Assembly (NCBI GenBank): GCA_031277215.1
Contig: JAITMR010000027.1
Span: 1-42,570, forward strand
Source of the DNA: Burkholderiales bacterium
GTDB taxonomy: Bacteria; Pseudomonadota; Gammaproteobacteria; Burkholderiales; Casimicrobiaceae
Length of the DNA: 42,570 bases
Reading direction: 5' to 3'
The position numbers and the translations under genes were made by a program. The notes under the pieces were generated by a model that did no database searches, was not told the origin of the DNA, and saw nothing but the letters and a program-made list of their open reading frames with translations. This document shows positions 7,286-15,786 of this stretch, one piece after another (position 1 is the stretch's first letter; the number at the start of each line of letters is the position of its first letter).

Positions 7286-9544
7286 ATGAAATTCCGTTTT
7301 CCCGTGGTGATTATCGACGAAGACTTCCGCTCTGAAAACACAAGCGGTCATGGTATTCGCGGTCTGGCGCAGGCCATCGAAGCGACGGGCTTCGAGGTTT
7401 TGGGCGTGACGGCTTACGGTGATTTGTCGGTGTTCGCACAGCAACAAAGCCGTGCGTCGGCGTTTATTCTGTCGGTCGATGACGAAGAATTTTCGGGCGA
7501 AGCGGCAGAGCAGACCGTGGCGGGGTTGCGAACGTTTGTCGAACAGATTCGCCACCGCAATTCGGAAATCCCCATCTTTCTGCACGGAGAAACACGAACA
7601 TCACAGCACATTCCCAACGATGTTTTGCGTGAGCTGCATGGATTCATTCACATGTTTGAAGATACGCCGGAATTTATCGCACGCCATGTGGTGCGCGAGG
7701 CACGCGCTTACCTTGATTCATTGTCGCCGCCTTTTTTTCGGGCGTTGACGCACTATGCGGCGGACGGCTCATACTCGTGGCACTGTCCGGGACACTCGGG
7801 AGGTGTGGCGTTTCTGAAAAGCCCGGTTGGACGAATGTTCCACCAGTTTTTCGGAGAGAACATGCTTCGTGCCGATGTGTGCAACGCCGTTGATGAACTG
7901 GGGCAGTTGCTCGACCATACCGGACCGGTGGCGGCCAGCGAACGCAACGCGGCACGGATTTTTCACAGCGACCACATGTTCTTTGTCACCAACGGAACAT
8001 CGACATCAAACAAAATTGTCTGGCATTCGACCGTCGCGCCGGGTGATATTGTTGTCGTTGATCGCAATTGCCACAAATCGGTGTTGCACGCGATTATTAT
8101 GACCGGCGCGGTTCCGGTGTTTTTGATGCCGACGCGCAACCATTACGGAATTATCGGGCCGATCCCGAAATCAGAATTTGCCTGGAAAAACATCCAGAAA
8201 AAAATCGCGTCTCATCCTTTTGCCAAGGCACAAAAAGCGCAACCGCGTGTGTTGACGATTACGCAAAGCACTTACGACGGCATTCTCTACAACGTTGAGG
8301 AAATCAAGGAAGCGTTGGACGGCAAGATCGACACACTGCATTTCGATGAAGCCTGGTTGCCACACGCGGCGTTCCATGATTTTTACGGCGATTACCACGC
8401 TATCGGAGAAGGGCGGCCTCGTTGCAAAAAATCAATGGTGGTTTCGACACAATCGACACACAAGCTGCTTGCAGGTTTAAGTCAGGCATCGCAAATTCTG
8501 ATACAGAATTCACAGGAGCGTTCTCTCGATTTGCCGCGTTTCAACGAAGCGTATTTAATGCATACTTCGACCAGTCCGCAATACGCGATTATTGCTTCGT
8601 GCGATGTGGCAGCGGCGATGATGGAGTCGCCGGGGGGAACAGCGCTTCTGGAAGAATCGCTTCAGGAGGCGATGGATTTTCGTCGGGCGATGCGAAAAGT
8701 CGGCGAAGAATGGAGCCTTACCGGTAAAGACGACGGCTGGTGGTTCAAAGTGTGGGGGCCGGACACGTTACCGGAAGACGGCATGGGCGGGCGTGAACAA
8801 TGGATGTTGCGTGCCAATGAGCGCTGGCATGGCTTCGGCGATTTGGCGCCCGGCTTCAACATGCTCGACCCGATCAAGGCAACGCTGATTACGCCGGGAC
8901 TTGATGTTGATGGCTCGTTTGCCGATTGGGGCATTCCGGCAGGCGTGCTGACAAAATACCTCGCTGAACACGGCATCATTGTTGAAAAAACCGGGCTGTA
9001 TTCGTTCTTTATCATGTTCACGATTGGCATCACCAAAGGCCGCTGGAACACGATGGTGACCGAGCTACAACAATTCAAAGACGCTTACGACGCCAATCAG
9101 CCGCTGTGGCGAATCATGCCGGAGTTCATCGCCAAACATCCGTTGTACGAAAAAATGGGATTGCGCGATTTGTGCCGGCAACTGCACGACTTTTACAAAG
9201 CGTATGATGTGGCGCGAATCACGACCGAAATGTATGTGTCGCCGATTGAACCGGCCATGCGTCCGGCTGACGCATGGGCGAAAATGGCGCACCGTGACAT
9301 CGAGCGGGTGATGATCAACGACCTCGAAGGGCGAGTGACGGCGATGTTGGTCACGCCATACCCTCCGGGGATTCCGTTGCTCATCCCGGGCGAGCGCTTC
9401 AATCAACAAATCGTTCACTTCTTGCAATTCGCACGCGAACTCAACCACACGTTCCCGGGCTTTGAAACCGATATTCACGGATTGATTTCAGAAGAGGTTG
9501 ATGGGAAGACCTTGTATTTCGTTGATTGTGTGATTGAAGAGTAG
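7286..9544 (+). CDS. PLP-dependent Orn/Lys/Arg decarboxylase (AdiA-like)
   Basis: The 752-residue fold-type I decarboxylase consumes a proton and releases CO2 from a basic amino acid. It has an N-terminal receiver-like wing domain (about 1-130), the PLP-binding domain with HxPGH-like SWHCPGHSGGVAF near residue 165, FDEAWLPHAAFHDFY, and the Schiff-base lysine K393 in STHKLLAGLSQ. The large C-terminal domain follows. The length is closest to AdiA-type arginine decarboxylase (about 755) rather than the lysine or ornithine enzymes (about 711-715), but the substrate cannot be fixed from sequence alone. An AGGAG ribosome binding site precedes the ATG. No cognate antiporter is adjacent, so a role in acid resistance is not supported by context; polyamine synthesis is equally possible. 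Confidence 0.93.
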   Translation: MKFRFPVVIIDEDFRSENTSGHGIRGLAQAIEATGFEVLGVTAYGDLSVFAQQQSRASAFILSVDDEEFSGEAAEQTVAGLRTFVEQIRHRNSEIPIFLHGETRTSQHIPNDVLRELHGFIHMFEDTPEFIARHVVREARAYLDSLSPPFFRALTHYAADGSYSWHCPGHSGGVAFLKSPVGRMFHQFFGENMLRADVCNAVDELGQLLDHTGPVAASERNAARIFHSDHMFFVTNGTSTSNKIVWHSTVAPGDIVVVDRNCHKSVLHAIIMTGAVPVFLMPTRNHYGIIGPIPKSEFAWKNIQKKIASHPFAKAQKAQPRVLTITQSTYDGILYNVEEIKEALDGKIDTLHFDEAWLPHAAFHDFYGDYHAIGEGRPRCKKSMVVSTQSTHKLLAGLSQASQILIQNSQERSLDLPRFNEAYLMHTSTSPQYAIIASCDVAAAMMESPGGTALLEESLQEAMDFRRAMRKVGEEWSLTGKDDGWWFKVWGPDTLPEDGMGGREQWMLRANERWHGFGDLAPGFNMLDPIKATLITPGLDVDGSFADWGIPAGVLTKYLAEHGIIVEKTGLYSFFIMFTIGITKGRWNTMVTELQQFKDAYDANQPLWRIMPEFIAKHPLYEKMGLRDLCRQLHDFYKAYDVARITTEMYVSPIEPAMRPADAWAKMAHRDIERVMINDLEGRVTAMLVTPYPPGIPLLIPGERFNQQIVHFLQFARELNHTFPGFETDIHGLISEEVDGKTLYFVDCVIEE

Positions 9545-9625
9545 CGCGGAATCAAAAAACGGACACGAATGCTCAATCAAATCGAGCTGATCTCATCGGT
9601 CGGCTTGGCTCTGGTGTTGGCAATA

Positions 9626-9659
9626 CAAGCCTGGATTGCGCTTCGCTTATCCAGGCTTG
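9626..9659. repeat. Strong palindrome downstream of the decarboxylase gene
   Basis: CAAGCCTGGAT (9626-9636) and ATCCAGGCTTG (9649-9659) form a perfect 11-bp stem around a 12-base loop. No T-run follows on the plus strand. It could end or stabilise the apbC-dcd-decarboxylase transcript, or be a REP-like element. It lies between convergent genes. Confidence 0.6.
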
Positions 9660-9681
9660 CTATATACCCGGCGAAATAGTG

Positions 9682-9711
9682 AAAAAATACCGCCGCAAAA
9701 GGCGACGGTAT
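9682..9711 (-). terminator. Rho-independent terminator of rpoD
   Basis: On the minus strand the stem ATACCG/CGGTAT (9711-9706 and 9692-9687), one mismatch, a further 3 bp and a short loop are followed by a run of six T (9687-9682). It lies about 40 bases after the rpoD stop. Confidence 0.8.
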
Positions 9712-9749
9712 AGACAAGAAAAAACATACAACAGGGCGCTTGTTTTTGG

Positions 9750-12551
9750 CTATTCGCTCTCAAGAAAGCTGCGCAATTTTTCGGAACGCGATGGATGACG
9801 CAATTTGCGCAAAGCCTTTGCTTCGATTTGCCGAATGCGTTCGCGTGTCACGTCAAATTGCTTGCCGACTTCTTCGAGAGTGTGATCGGTATTCATCTCG
9901 ATGCCGAAACGCATGCGCAGCACTTTGGCTTCACGCGGTGTCAGCGAGTCGAGAATTTCTTTGCACACATCGCGCAGGCTGGCATTAACCGCCGCGTCAG
10001 ACGGCGCGATCACCAGCGAATCTTCGATGAAATCACCGAGGTGGGAATCGTCGTCGTCGCCGATCGGCGTTTCCATCGAGATCGGTTCTTTTGAAATTTT
10101 TAGAATTTTACGTATTTTATCTTCGGGCATTTCCATTTTTTCGGCCAGCAATGCCGGCTCCGGTTCTTGTCCGGTTTCCTGAAGGATTTGCCGCGAGATA
10201 CGGTTCATCTTGTTGATCGTTTCGATCATGTGCACTGGGATGCGAATGGTGCGCGCCTGATCGGCGATCGAACGAGTAATCGCTTGCCGTATCCACCAAG
10301 TGGCGTAGGTCGAGAATTTGAAGCCGCGCCGGTATTCGAATTTATCGACGGCTTTCATAAGACCGATATTGCCTTCCTGGATCAGATCAAGGAACTGCAA
10401 ACCACGGTTGGTGTATTTCTTGGCAATCGAGATGACCAGCCGCAGGTTGGCTTCGGCCATTTCCCGTTTGGCTTTTCGCGCCTTTCTCTCGCCGTCATTC
10501 ATCTGCTTGTTGATGTTTTTCAGTGCCTTGAGCGGCACCATCACCCGTGTTTGCAGGTCGATCAATTTCTTTTGTTCATCGACGATGGCTTGCCGAAAAC
10601 GCGCCAGTTGACTGCTGTAAGGTGCGTCAGCGGTGATTTCTTTGTCGATCCATTTTAGGTTGACTTCGTTGGGCGGGAAGCGTTCGAGGAATAATGGCCG
10701 CGGCATTCCCGACTGCTCAACGATGAGATTTTGAATCTTGCTTTCAATTTTTCGGATGCTTTCCACTTCGGAACGCACGGCTTCGCACAAACGTTCAACA
10801 ACGCGAACCGAGAAACGGATGCCGGTCAGTTCATCCGAAATTTTCTTTTGCAGTACTTCTACCTTGGGAGATTTGGCGCCCTCTTTGGCAATGACGCCAC
10901 GCATCTTGGCGGAGTGTTTGCGCAATGCCTCAAATTTTTCAAGCGATCGTTCTCTGAGACGGGCAAGATTTTCGGCGGAGACGGAAGCGGCGTCGTTGCC
11001 GTCATCGTCTTCGTCTTCATCAGAATCGGTTTCATCGCTTTCGTCATCGCCGTTTTCGCTGTCGGCCATTTGCAGCAGCGCTTCCGCTTCTTCTTCAAGA
11101 TCGGTTAACCCATCGACCACATCGTCGATTCTCGTTTCTCCGGTCTTGACTTTGTCGGCCATATCGAGGATTTGCGCAATGGTCATTGGGCACGCGGAGA
11201 TGGCGTTGACCATGTGCTTAAGCCCCTCTTCGATTCGCCGGGCGATTTCGATTTCATCTTCGCGAGTCAGCAAATCCACCGTGCCCATTTCGCGCATGTA
11301 CATCCGCACCGGATCGGTGGTACGTCCAAATTCGGAATCCAGCGTCGAGGCGGCGGCTTCGGCTTCCTCTTCGACATCTTCACTGGGAGCGCTTGGTGCG
11401 GTTTCCGACATTAGCAAGGTTTCAGCATCGGGCGCTTCATCATAGACATGGATTCCCATGTCGTTGATCATCGCGATGATGCCTTCGATTTGCTCAGGGT
11501 CGATGATTTCATCGGGCAGGTGATCGTTGACTTCGGCGTAAGTCAGATAACCGCGTTCTTTGCCGAGAACAATCAGGCTCTTTAGCCGGTGCTTGCGTGC
11601 TTCGGCTTCAGCCGGCGACACTTCACGCAGGTTCAGTTCGTCGGCCAGCTTGGTCGCTTTTGCCGATTTTTTTGGCGTCGGCGCTTTTGAGGTTTCAGCA
11701 AGTTTGGCTACCGCATTGACCAGCGCCGCTTCGGCGGCTTTGGTCGGCTTGGCCGTTTTTTCATTTTTCTCTTTGGCGGAAGGGGCGCTTTCGGGCTTGG
11801 CAGCTACCGGCTTTGCCGAAGGAGGAAGTTCCTTCTTCATTTTTTTGCTGCTTTTTTCAGCAGCAGGCGCGGTACGCTTGGGCGTTTTCGCAACGGGCGC
11901 CGCTTTTTTCGAGGGGACTGGTTTGGCGCTCGGTTTGGCGCTTTTTGACGCGAACGCGGTGCGAGGCTTTTCCGCAGCAACGGCCTTCTTCTTTGCCTGG
12001 CGAGGTTTTGCCGTGGCCTGTTTCGCGGCGGGCGTCGCTTTCTTGACGTTGGTCGTTTTAGGCGCGGCGCTCTGCTTGAGCGGCGTCGGCTTGCGGGTGG
12101 CCTTCGCTACGGTTTTCGCTGCGGTTTTTGCCGCAGCTTTTGCCTTGGTTTTGACAGCGGGCTTGACGGCTTTCGATGTGGCCTTTGGGGTAACTTTTGA
12201 CGCGGCTTTGGGCATGCTTTTGACAGTCGTTCGGCTTATCGCCGCTTTTGTGGTAGTGGTTTTCTTAATCGCCTTTGCAATCGCCTGCGTGCGCACTGCC
12301 GTTTTCTTGATGCTGGCGGCTTTACGGGCGGTTGTTTTGGCGGCAGTTTTGCTTACGGTTTTTCGCGCCGTTCCGGTAGCGGCTTTCTTTGCCGCGTTGC
12401 GTGAAGGCTTTTGTCGCTGCTGCGCGGCGCTGAGTTTCTTCACGGCAGGATGCGCTTTGGCGGCGGTCTTGCCAGCGGCCTTCTGCGTCGTCTTGGAGGC
12501 GGTGCGCCGAACAGCTGTTCTACGGGAGGCTTTCGCAAGTTTTTGAGCCAT
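9750..12551 (-). CDS. rpoD: Primary sigma factor RpoD with long histone-H1-like N-terminal extension
   Basis: The principal sigma70 subunit of RNA polymerase. Counting from the first possible ATG (12557), residues 1 to about 305 are almost pure Lys/Ala/Thr/Pro repeats. Region 1.1 follows (about 320-385, [20 protein letters not shown]), then region 1.2 ([11 protein letters not shown], 416-426) and an acidic linker (about 497-523). Region 2 is at about 703-770 with [15 protein letters not shown]. Region 3 is at about 775-850. Region 4 has its helix-turn-helix at about 892-916 ([19 protein letters not shown]). The core is intact; the protein is about 320 residues longer than E. coli RpoD (613) because of the basic tail. 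I prefer the ATG at 12551 (MAQKL), with 12557 as the alternative. It follows dnaG, as in the classic macromolecular-synthesis operon, and has a nearby promoter of its own. Confidence 0.97.
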   Translation of the reverse strand: MAQKLAKASRRTAVRRTASKTTQKAAGKTAAKAHPAVKKLSAAQQRQKPSRNAAKKAATGTARKTVSKTAAKTTARKAASIKKTAVRTQAIAKAIKKTTTTKAAISRTTVKSMPKAASKVTPKATSKAVKPAVKTKAKAAAKTAAKTVAKATRKPTPLKQSAAPKTTNVKKATPAAKQATAKPRQAKKKAVAAEKPRTAFASKSAKPSAKPVPSKKAAPVAKTPKRTAPAAEKSSKKMKKELPPSAKPVAAKPESAPSAKEKNEKTAKPTKAAEAALVNAVAKLAETSKAPTPKKSAKATKLADELNLREVSPAEAEARKHRLKSLIVLGKERGYLTYAEVNDHLPDEIIDPEQIEGIIAMINDMGIHVYDEAPDAETLLMSETAPSAPSEDVEEEAEAAASTLDSEFGRTTDPVRMYMREMGTVDLLTREDEIEIARRIEEGLKHMVNAISACPMTIAQILDMADKVKTGETRIDDVVDGLTDLEEEAEALLQMADSENGDDESDETDSDEDEDDDGNDAASVSAENLARLRERSLEKFEALRKHSAKMRGVIAKEGAKSPKVEVLQKKISDELTGIRFSVRVVERLCEAVRSEVESIRKIESKIQNLIVEQSGMPRPLFLERFPPNEVNLKWIDKEITADAPYSSQLARFRQAIVDEQKKLIDLQTRVMVPLKALKNINKQMNDGERKARKAKREMAEANLRLVISIAKKYTNRGLQFLDLIQEGNIGLMKAVDKFEYRRGFKFSTYATWWIRQAITRSIADQARTIRIPVHMIETINKMNRISRQILQETGQEPEPALLAEKMEMPEDKIRKILKISKEPISMETPIGDDDDSHLGDFIEDSLVIAPSDAAVNASLRDVCKEILDSLTPREAKVLRMRFGIEMNTDHTLEEVGKQFDVTRERIRQIEAKALRKLRHPSRSEKLRSFLESE

Positions 12552-12595
12552 GATCATCCAGTCCGCATAGCAAACATAACCCCGCAGTATAACAC

Positions 12596-12601
12596 ACCGC
12601 C
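12596..12601 (-). promoter_or_regulatory. Possible -10 box of the rpoD promoter
   Basis: TATACT on the minus strand lies about 45 bases before the rpoD ATG. CGAACA, 17 bases further upstream, is a poor -35 match (ACA only). It suggests that rpoD can be expressed separately from dnaG. Confidence 0.4.
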
Positions 12602-12763
12602 TATCAAATGTTCGCTAAAAAACATGGACAAACAGCATGGGTAAAGCGCTGCGCACATGCCTACGGCCATGCCGAAAGCGTAGTCTCATGCCCTGTTATC
12701 AAATCCTCTTGCCAGCGGTGGTTTGTTGAGTGGCAAGCCGACCTCTTTATGACCGCAATGCCT

Positions 12764-12796
12764 CCCCGGTTGTTCCGCTAAAAGGCGGAACAGGGG
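12764..12796. other. Hairpin in the dnaG-rpoD gap
   Basis: TGTTCCGC (12771-12778) pairs perfectly with GCGGAACA (12785-12792) around a 6-base loop. CCCC/GGGG extend the stem across a 3-base bulge. No T-run follows on the minus strand. It may be a processing site, attenuator or partial terminator between dnaG and rpoD. The rest of the 285-base gap shows no gene. Confidence 0.55.
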
Positions 12797-12842
12797 AAAC
12801 AAAAAGCTATCTCATTGCAATGACTGCTTTCTCATGGCGGAG

Positions 12843-14750
12843 TCAGAACGGCGGCGACTCGTCATCAAGAGCGAACAAAGAGGGTTCCGCGCCCCGGGAT
12901 TGCTGCGGCAACGTATGGCGGTGGGCGCGCTTGGCGGCGGAGAGTTCAGGCTTTTTTTCTTCGGGAGGTGGTGGTGGCGTCGGCGGCGTCGTTTTGCGCT
13001 CTTCGCGACGCATTTGCGCCAGTTGTTCCCGCTGTTCGTCGCTGAGTTGCGCTAACGGCGTTTGCAGCAATGTGGCGGCTTCCTGCTGTTGCAACTGCTG
13101 TCGCCAGCGCGTCAGCGCCGCTTCAAACTGCGATGCCGCCAGTTCCGGCGGTAATGCTTGCGCTTCGGCTGCGGTCAATGTTTCGGTGATGAAGGCATGA
13201 TGGGGTGATCCGGCGAAATGCTGAATCAAACCGGCGACGGAGAGCGGCGCGTGCGTGTCTCGGCAATAACGAACAACTTCATTCAGAGTCAGCGCCTCAG
13301 GCGAACGTTCATCGGCAGTGGGGATCACATGTTGGCGGGCGAGTTCGGGCTGTTGAACGATGGCTTGCAGCAATTCGCGGATCAGCGACGGGGCACGGCG
13401 TGCCGCACGAAAAGGCGCTGCCCCGGAGGCGCGTCCAGAGATGGATATGCCGCTTGAAGCGCCAAGGGCACGTTTTTCAGCGATTGAACGGTCGTTCAAC
13501 AGGGTGCGCAATTCGGGTTCGGGAAGTTGTGTCAATTCGGCAAGGCGTCGGCGCAGCAGCGCCGCCAGTGCCGGTGCGATGACGGTAGCGAGCAACGGTC
13601 GCAGCGCATGAATCAATGCGGCCTGTCCTTCGGCGGTGTGCGGCGGGTGTTGCGCCGTTTTTTCGGTGAGCAGGAATTCGGACAGCGGTGTGGCGCGGGT
13701 CAACGCCTCTTCAAAAGCCGCACGTCCGCGCTGGCGAATAAAATCGTCCGGGTCGAGGCCGTCGGGCAAAAAGAGGAAAGCGGCGCGTTTTCCGTCTTGC
13801 AAGGTGGGCAGGGTGTTGGTCAGCGCTCGCCAAGCGGCTTGCTTACCGGCGTTGTCGCCATCGAAACAAAAGACAACGTTATCAGTCAGCCGATAGAGTT
13901 TTTGCGTGTGTACGGCTGTTGTTGCCGTACCCAGCGTGGCAACGCAGTAATCAATGCCGTGTTGTGCCAGCGCGACCACATCCATGTAACCTTCAACGAC
14001 GATGGCGCAGCCCTGGCGGCGGATCGCGTCACGCGCTTGATAAAGACCGTACAACTCATGGCCTTTGGAAAACAGCGGCGTTTCCGGGGAGTTCAGATAT
14101 TTTGGTTCGCCGCTTTCGATGACACGACCACCGAAAGCGATGGTGCGCCCCCGCGCATCGTGGATCGGAAAAATGACGCGACGACGAAAACGGTCGTACC
14201 GGCGCCCCTCTTTCTGGGTTACCAGACCGAGAGTATCGAGGATGGCGGCTTGATAATCCGGGAAGACTTGCTCCAGCGCTTGCCAGGCATCGGGGGCGTA
14301 GCCGATGCCGTAACGTGCCGCGATTTTTCCAGTCAGTCCGCGCTGTTTGAGGTAGGCGATGGCGCTGGGCGTATCACGCAATTTTGCGCGGTAAAAATGT
14401 TCGACTGCTTGCATCATGGCGTAATGGTCGGGGGGTGCCGGTTTATCGCGTTCGGTATGGGTATAAGGCACTGTCAAGCCGACATCACGCGCTAAATCCT
14501 CGACGGCTTCCGGGAAGGTTTTGCCGGAATACTCCATCAGAAAACCGATAGCCGTACCATGCGCACCACAACCGAAGCAGTGATAAAACTGTTTCGACGG
14601 GCTGACCGAAAACGACGGCGATTTTTCTTTGTGAAACGGACAGCAGGCGACGTAATTGGCACCGGCTTTTTTGAGCGGCACCAGACGGTCGATGACTTCG
14701 ATGATATCGACACGGGTTAGCAGGGATTGAACGAAGTCGTTGGGAATCAC
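12843..14750 (-). CDS. dnaG: DNA primase
   Basis: DnaG makes the RNA primers for replication. The 635-residue protein has the CHC2 zinc ribbon (C37, H40, C58, C61, within CPFHKEKSPSF and YHCFGCG). The TOPRIM catalytic domain has VVEGYMDVV with Glu 253 and FDGDNAG with D297 and D299. The C-terminal helicase-binding domain (about 450-600) precedes a low-complexity proline-rich tail (about 590-605). The length is near the usual 580-650. Start ATG at 14750. The rpsU gene that precedes dnaG in many proteobacteria is not present: pgeF is the upstream neighbour. A possible -10 box is at 14804-14799. Confidence 0.97.
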   Translation of the reverse strand: MIPNDFVQSLLTRVDIIEVIDRLVPLKKAGANYVACCPFHKEKSPSFSVSPSKQFYHCFGCGAHGTAIGFLMEYSGKTFPEAVEDLARDVGLTVPYTHTERDKPAPPDHYAMMQAVEHFYRAKLRDTPSAIAYLKQRGLTGKIAARYGIGYAPDAWQALEQVFPDYQAAILDTLGLVTQKEGRRYDRFRRRVIFPIHDARGRTIAFGGRVIESGEPKYLNSPETPLFSKGHELYGLYQARDAIRRQGCAIVVEGYMDVVALAQHGIDYCVATLGTATTAVHTQKLYRLTDNVVFCFDGDNAGKQAAWRALTNTLPTLQDGKRAAFLFLPDGLDPDDFIRQRGRAAFEEALTRATPLSEFLLTEKTAQHPPHTAEGQAALIHALRPLLATVIAPALAALLRRRLAELTQLPEPELRTLLNDRSIAEKRALGASSGISISGRASGAAPFRAARRAPSLIRELLQAIVQQPELARQHVIPTADERSPEALTLNEVVRYCRDTHAPLSVAGLIQHFAGSPHHAFITETLTAAEAQALPPELAASQFEAALTRWRQQLQQQEAATLLQTPLAQLSDEQREQLAQMRREERKTTPPTPPPPPEEKKPELSAAKRAHRHTLPQQSRGAEPSLFALDDESPPF

Positions 14751-14756
14751 GTTGGC

Positions 14757-14776
14757 AGGGATCAGGGATCAGAATC
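14757..14776 (+). repeat. GGGATCAGGGATCAGAATC-type repeat (family E)
   Basis: A tandem GGGATCAG motif lies immediately upstream of dnaG, so it would be in the dnaG leader. It matches copies near argF, eamA, uspA and leuS. Confidence 0.5.
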
Positions 14777-14798
14777 TCTTTCCCGCAAGCGGGCTGAA

Positions 14799-14804
14799 AG
14801 TATA
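14799..14804 (-). promoter_or_regulatory. Possible -10 box of dnaG
   Basis: TATACT on the minus strand lies about 48 bases before the dnaG ATG. TTGCGC upstream is a weak -35 with a short 15-base spacer. A CCCGC-AA-GCGGG palindrome at 14782-14793 lies in the presumed leader. Confidence 0.35.
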
Positions 14805-14926
14805 ACGTTATGGCCTCTGGCGCAAACAGGAGAGGGCAAAAAACAACTATATCAGGGATTACGGCTCAAAACAGATTCCTGACCGCATGAGGCCGACCCG
14901 TCGCGGTTCGCTGCGCTTACCACGAC

Positions 14927-15772
14927 CTACGCGCTGACGCCTGAAATCCAGGCAAACGTTGCCATGCGTCCTTCATCGCGTTGTCGGCGGTATGAATAAA
15001 ACCGCTGCGCATCGCTGTACGTGCACCACGTCCCGCCACTGATTTTTGTAATGCCCAATCGCTGCAATCGGAGCCGTGCCAGCGCGTACACATCGGCGTG
15101 CCATTTTTCCGAAACGTCCGTGGGGGTGAAACAGGATGCGGTTTCGTTGTCATGGACGGCATGGGGCGTGGAATTAAACGCGGCATAAACATCTTCACCG
15201 ACTTCAAACGCGGTGGGGCCAATGGCCGGCCCCAGCCAGGCCATCAATGACGCAGCGGGAGACGACGACGCAGCGGCCAATGATTGGACGGCATTTTCCA
15301 GTACGCCGCTGGCCAATCCACGCCAACCGGCATGGATGGCGACGAGGGCGGGGATCCCTTCACTGGCGATGATGACAGGCAAGCAATCTGCCGTCAGGAT
15401 GGCGAGCACGGTATTTGGCGTGCAGGTGATGGCAGCGTCAGCGGTGGGCGGCGTTTGCCGCAAGGCAGCGGCACAGATGCCATCGTTGACGTTCACCACA
15501 TCAACGCCGTGCACTTGTTGCAGCCATAAAGGAGGCGCGGGTAGAAAACGATGCAAAGCATGGCCGCGTTGCGCGAACGCGGATTCAATCGCCACGCCTT
15601 TGACATGCCGGGCTGGAGGCCATCCGGTATTGCCGAATGTGGCGTCGTCCAACGTTGTTTCCTTTGCCGTGTCCGGTAAAAGCCGGGTCGTGGTCAGCAC
15701 ACGAATGAAGGGCGGTAATTCGTGCGCTGACGGCGCGATAAAAGTTCCCGGGAAAGCGGCGGAAGCGGACAT
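14927..15772 (-). CDS. pgeF: Peptidoglycan editing factor / multicopper-oxidase-like laccase-domain protein
   Basis: The 281-residue protein belongs to the YfiH/LACC1 family. E. coli YfiH edits wrongly made UDP-MurNAc-L-Ser, and related proteins have purine nucleoside or polyphenol activity. The metal/active-site residues are visible: QVHG with H88, TADCLP with C130, and IHAGWRG with H147. The length (about 250-280) is typical. The start ATG at 15772 lies 14 bases after the stop of the M16 peptidase gene, so the two are probably co-transcribed. The ribosome binding site is weak. Confidence 0.93.
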   Translation of the reverse strand: MSASAAFPGTFIAPSAHELPPFIRVLTTTRLLPDTAKETTLDDATFGNTGWPPARHVKGVAIESAFAQRGHALHRFLPAPPLWLQQVHGVDVVNVNDGICAAALRQTPPTADAAITCTPNTVLAILTADCLPVIIASEGIPALVAIHAGWRGLASGVLENAVQSLAAASSSPAASLMAWLGPAIGPTAFEVGEDVYAAFNSTPHAVHDNETASCFTPTDVSEKWHADVYALARLRLQRLGITKISGGTWCTYSDAQRFYSYRRQRDEGRMATFAWISGVSA

Positions 15773-15786
15773 AAAACGCGGTCAAA

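Noticed and set aside
11560-12546. Open frame of 328 codons on the plus strand, very hydrophobic
   Set aside because: It is the antisense of the Lys/Ala-rich rpoD extension; AAG/GCN-rich codons read backwards as Leu/Phe/Ala. It has no ribosome binding site or family match.
13527-14495. Open frame of 322 codons on the plus strand
   Set aside because: Antisense of dnaG, whose motifs are intact.
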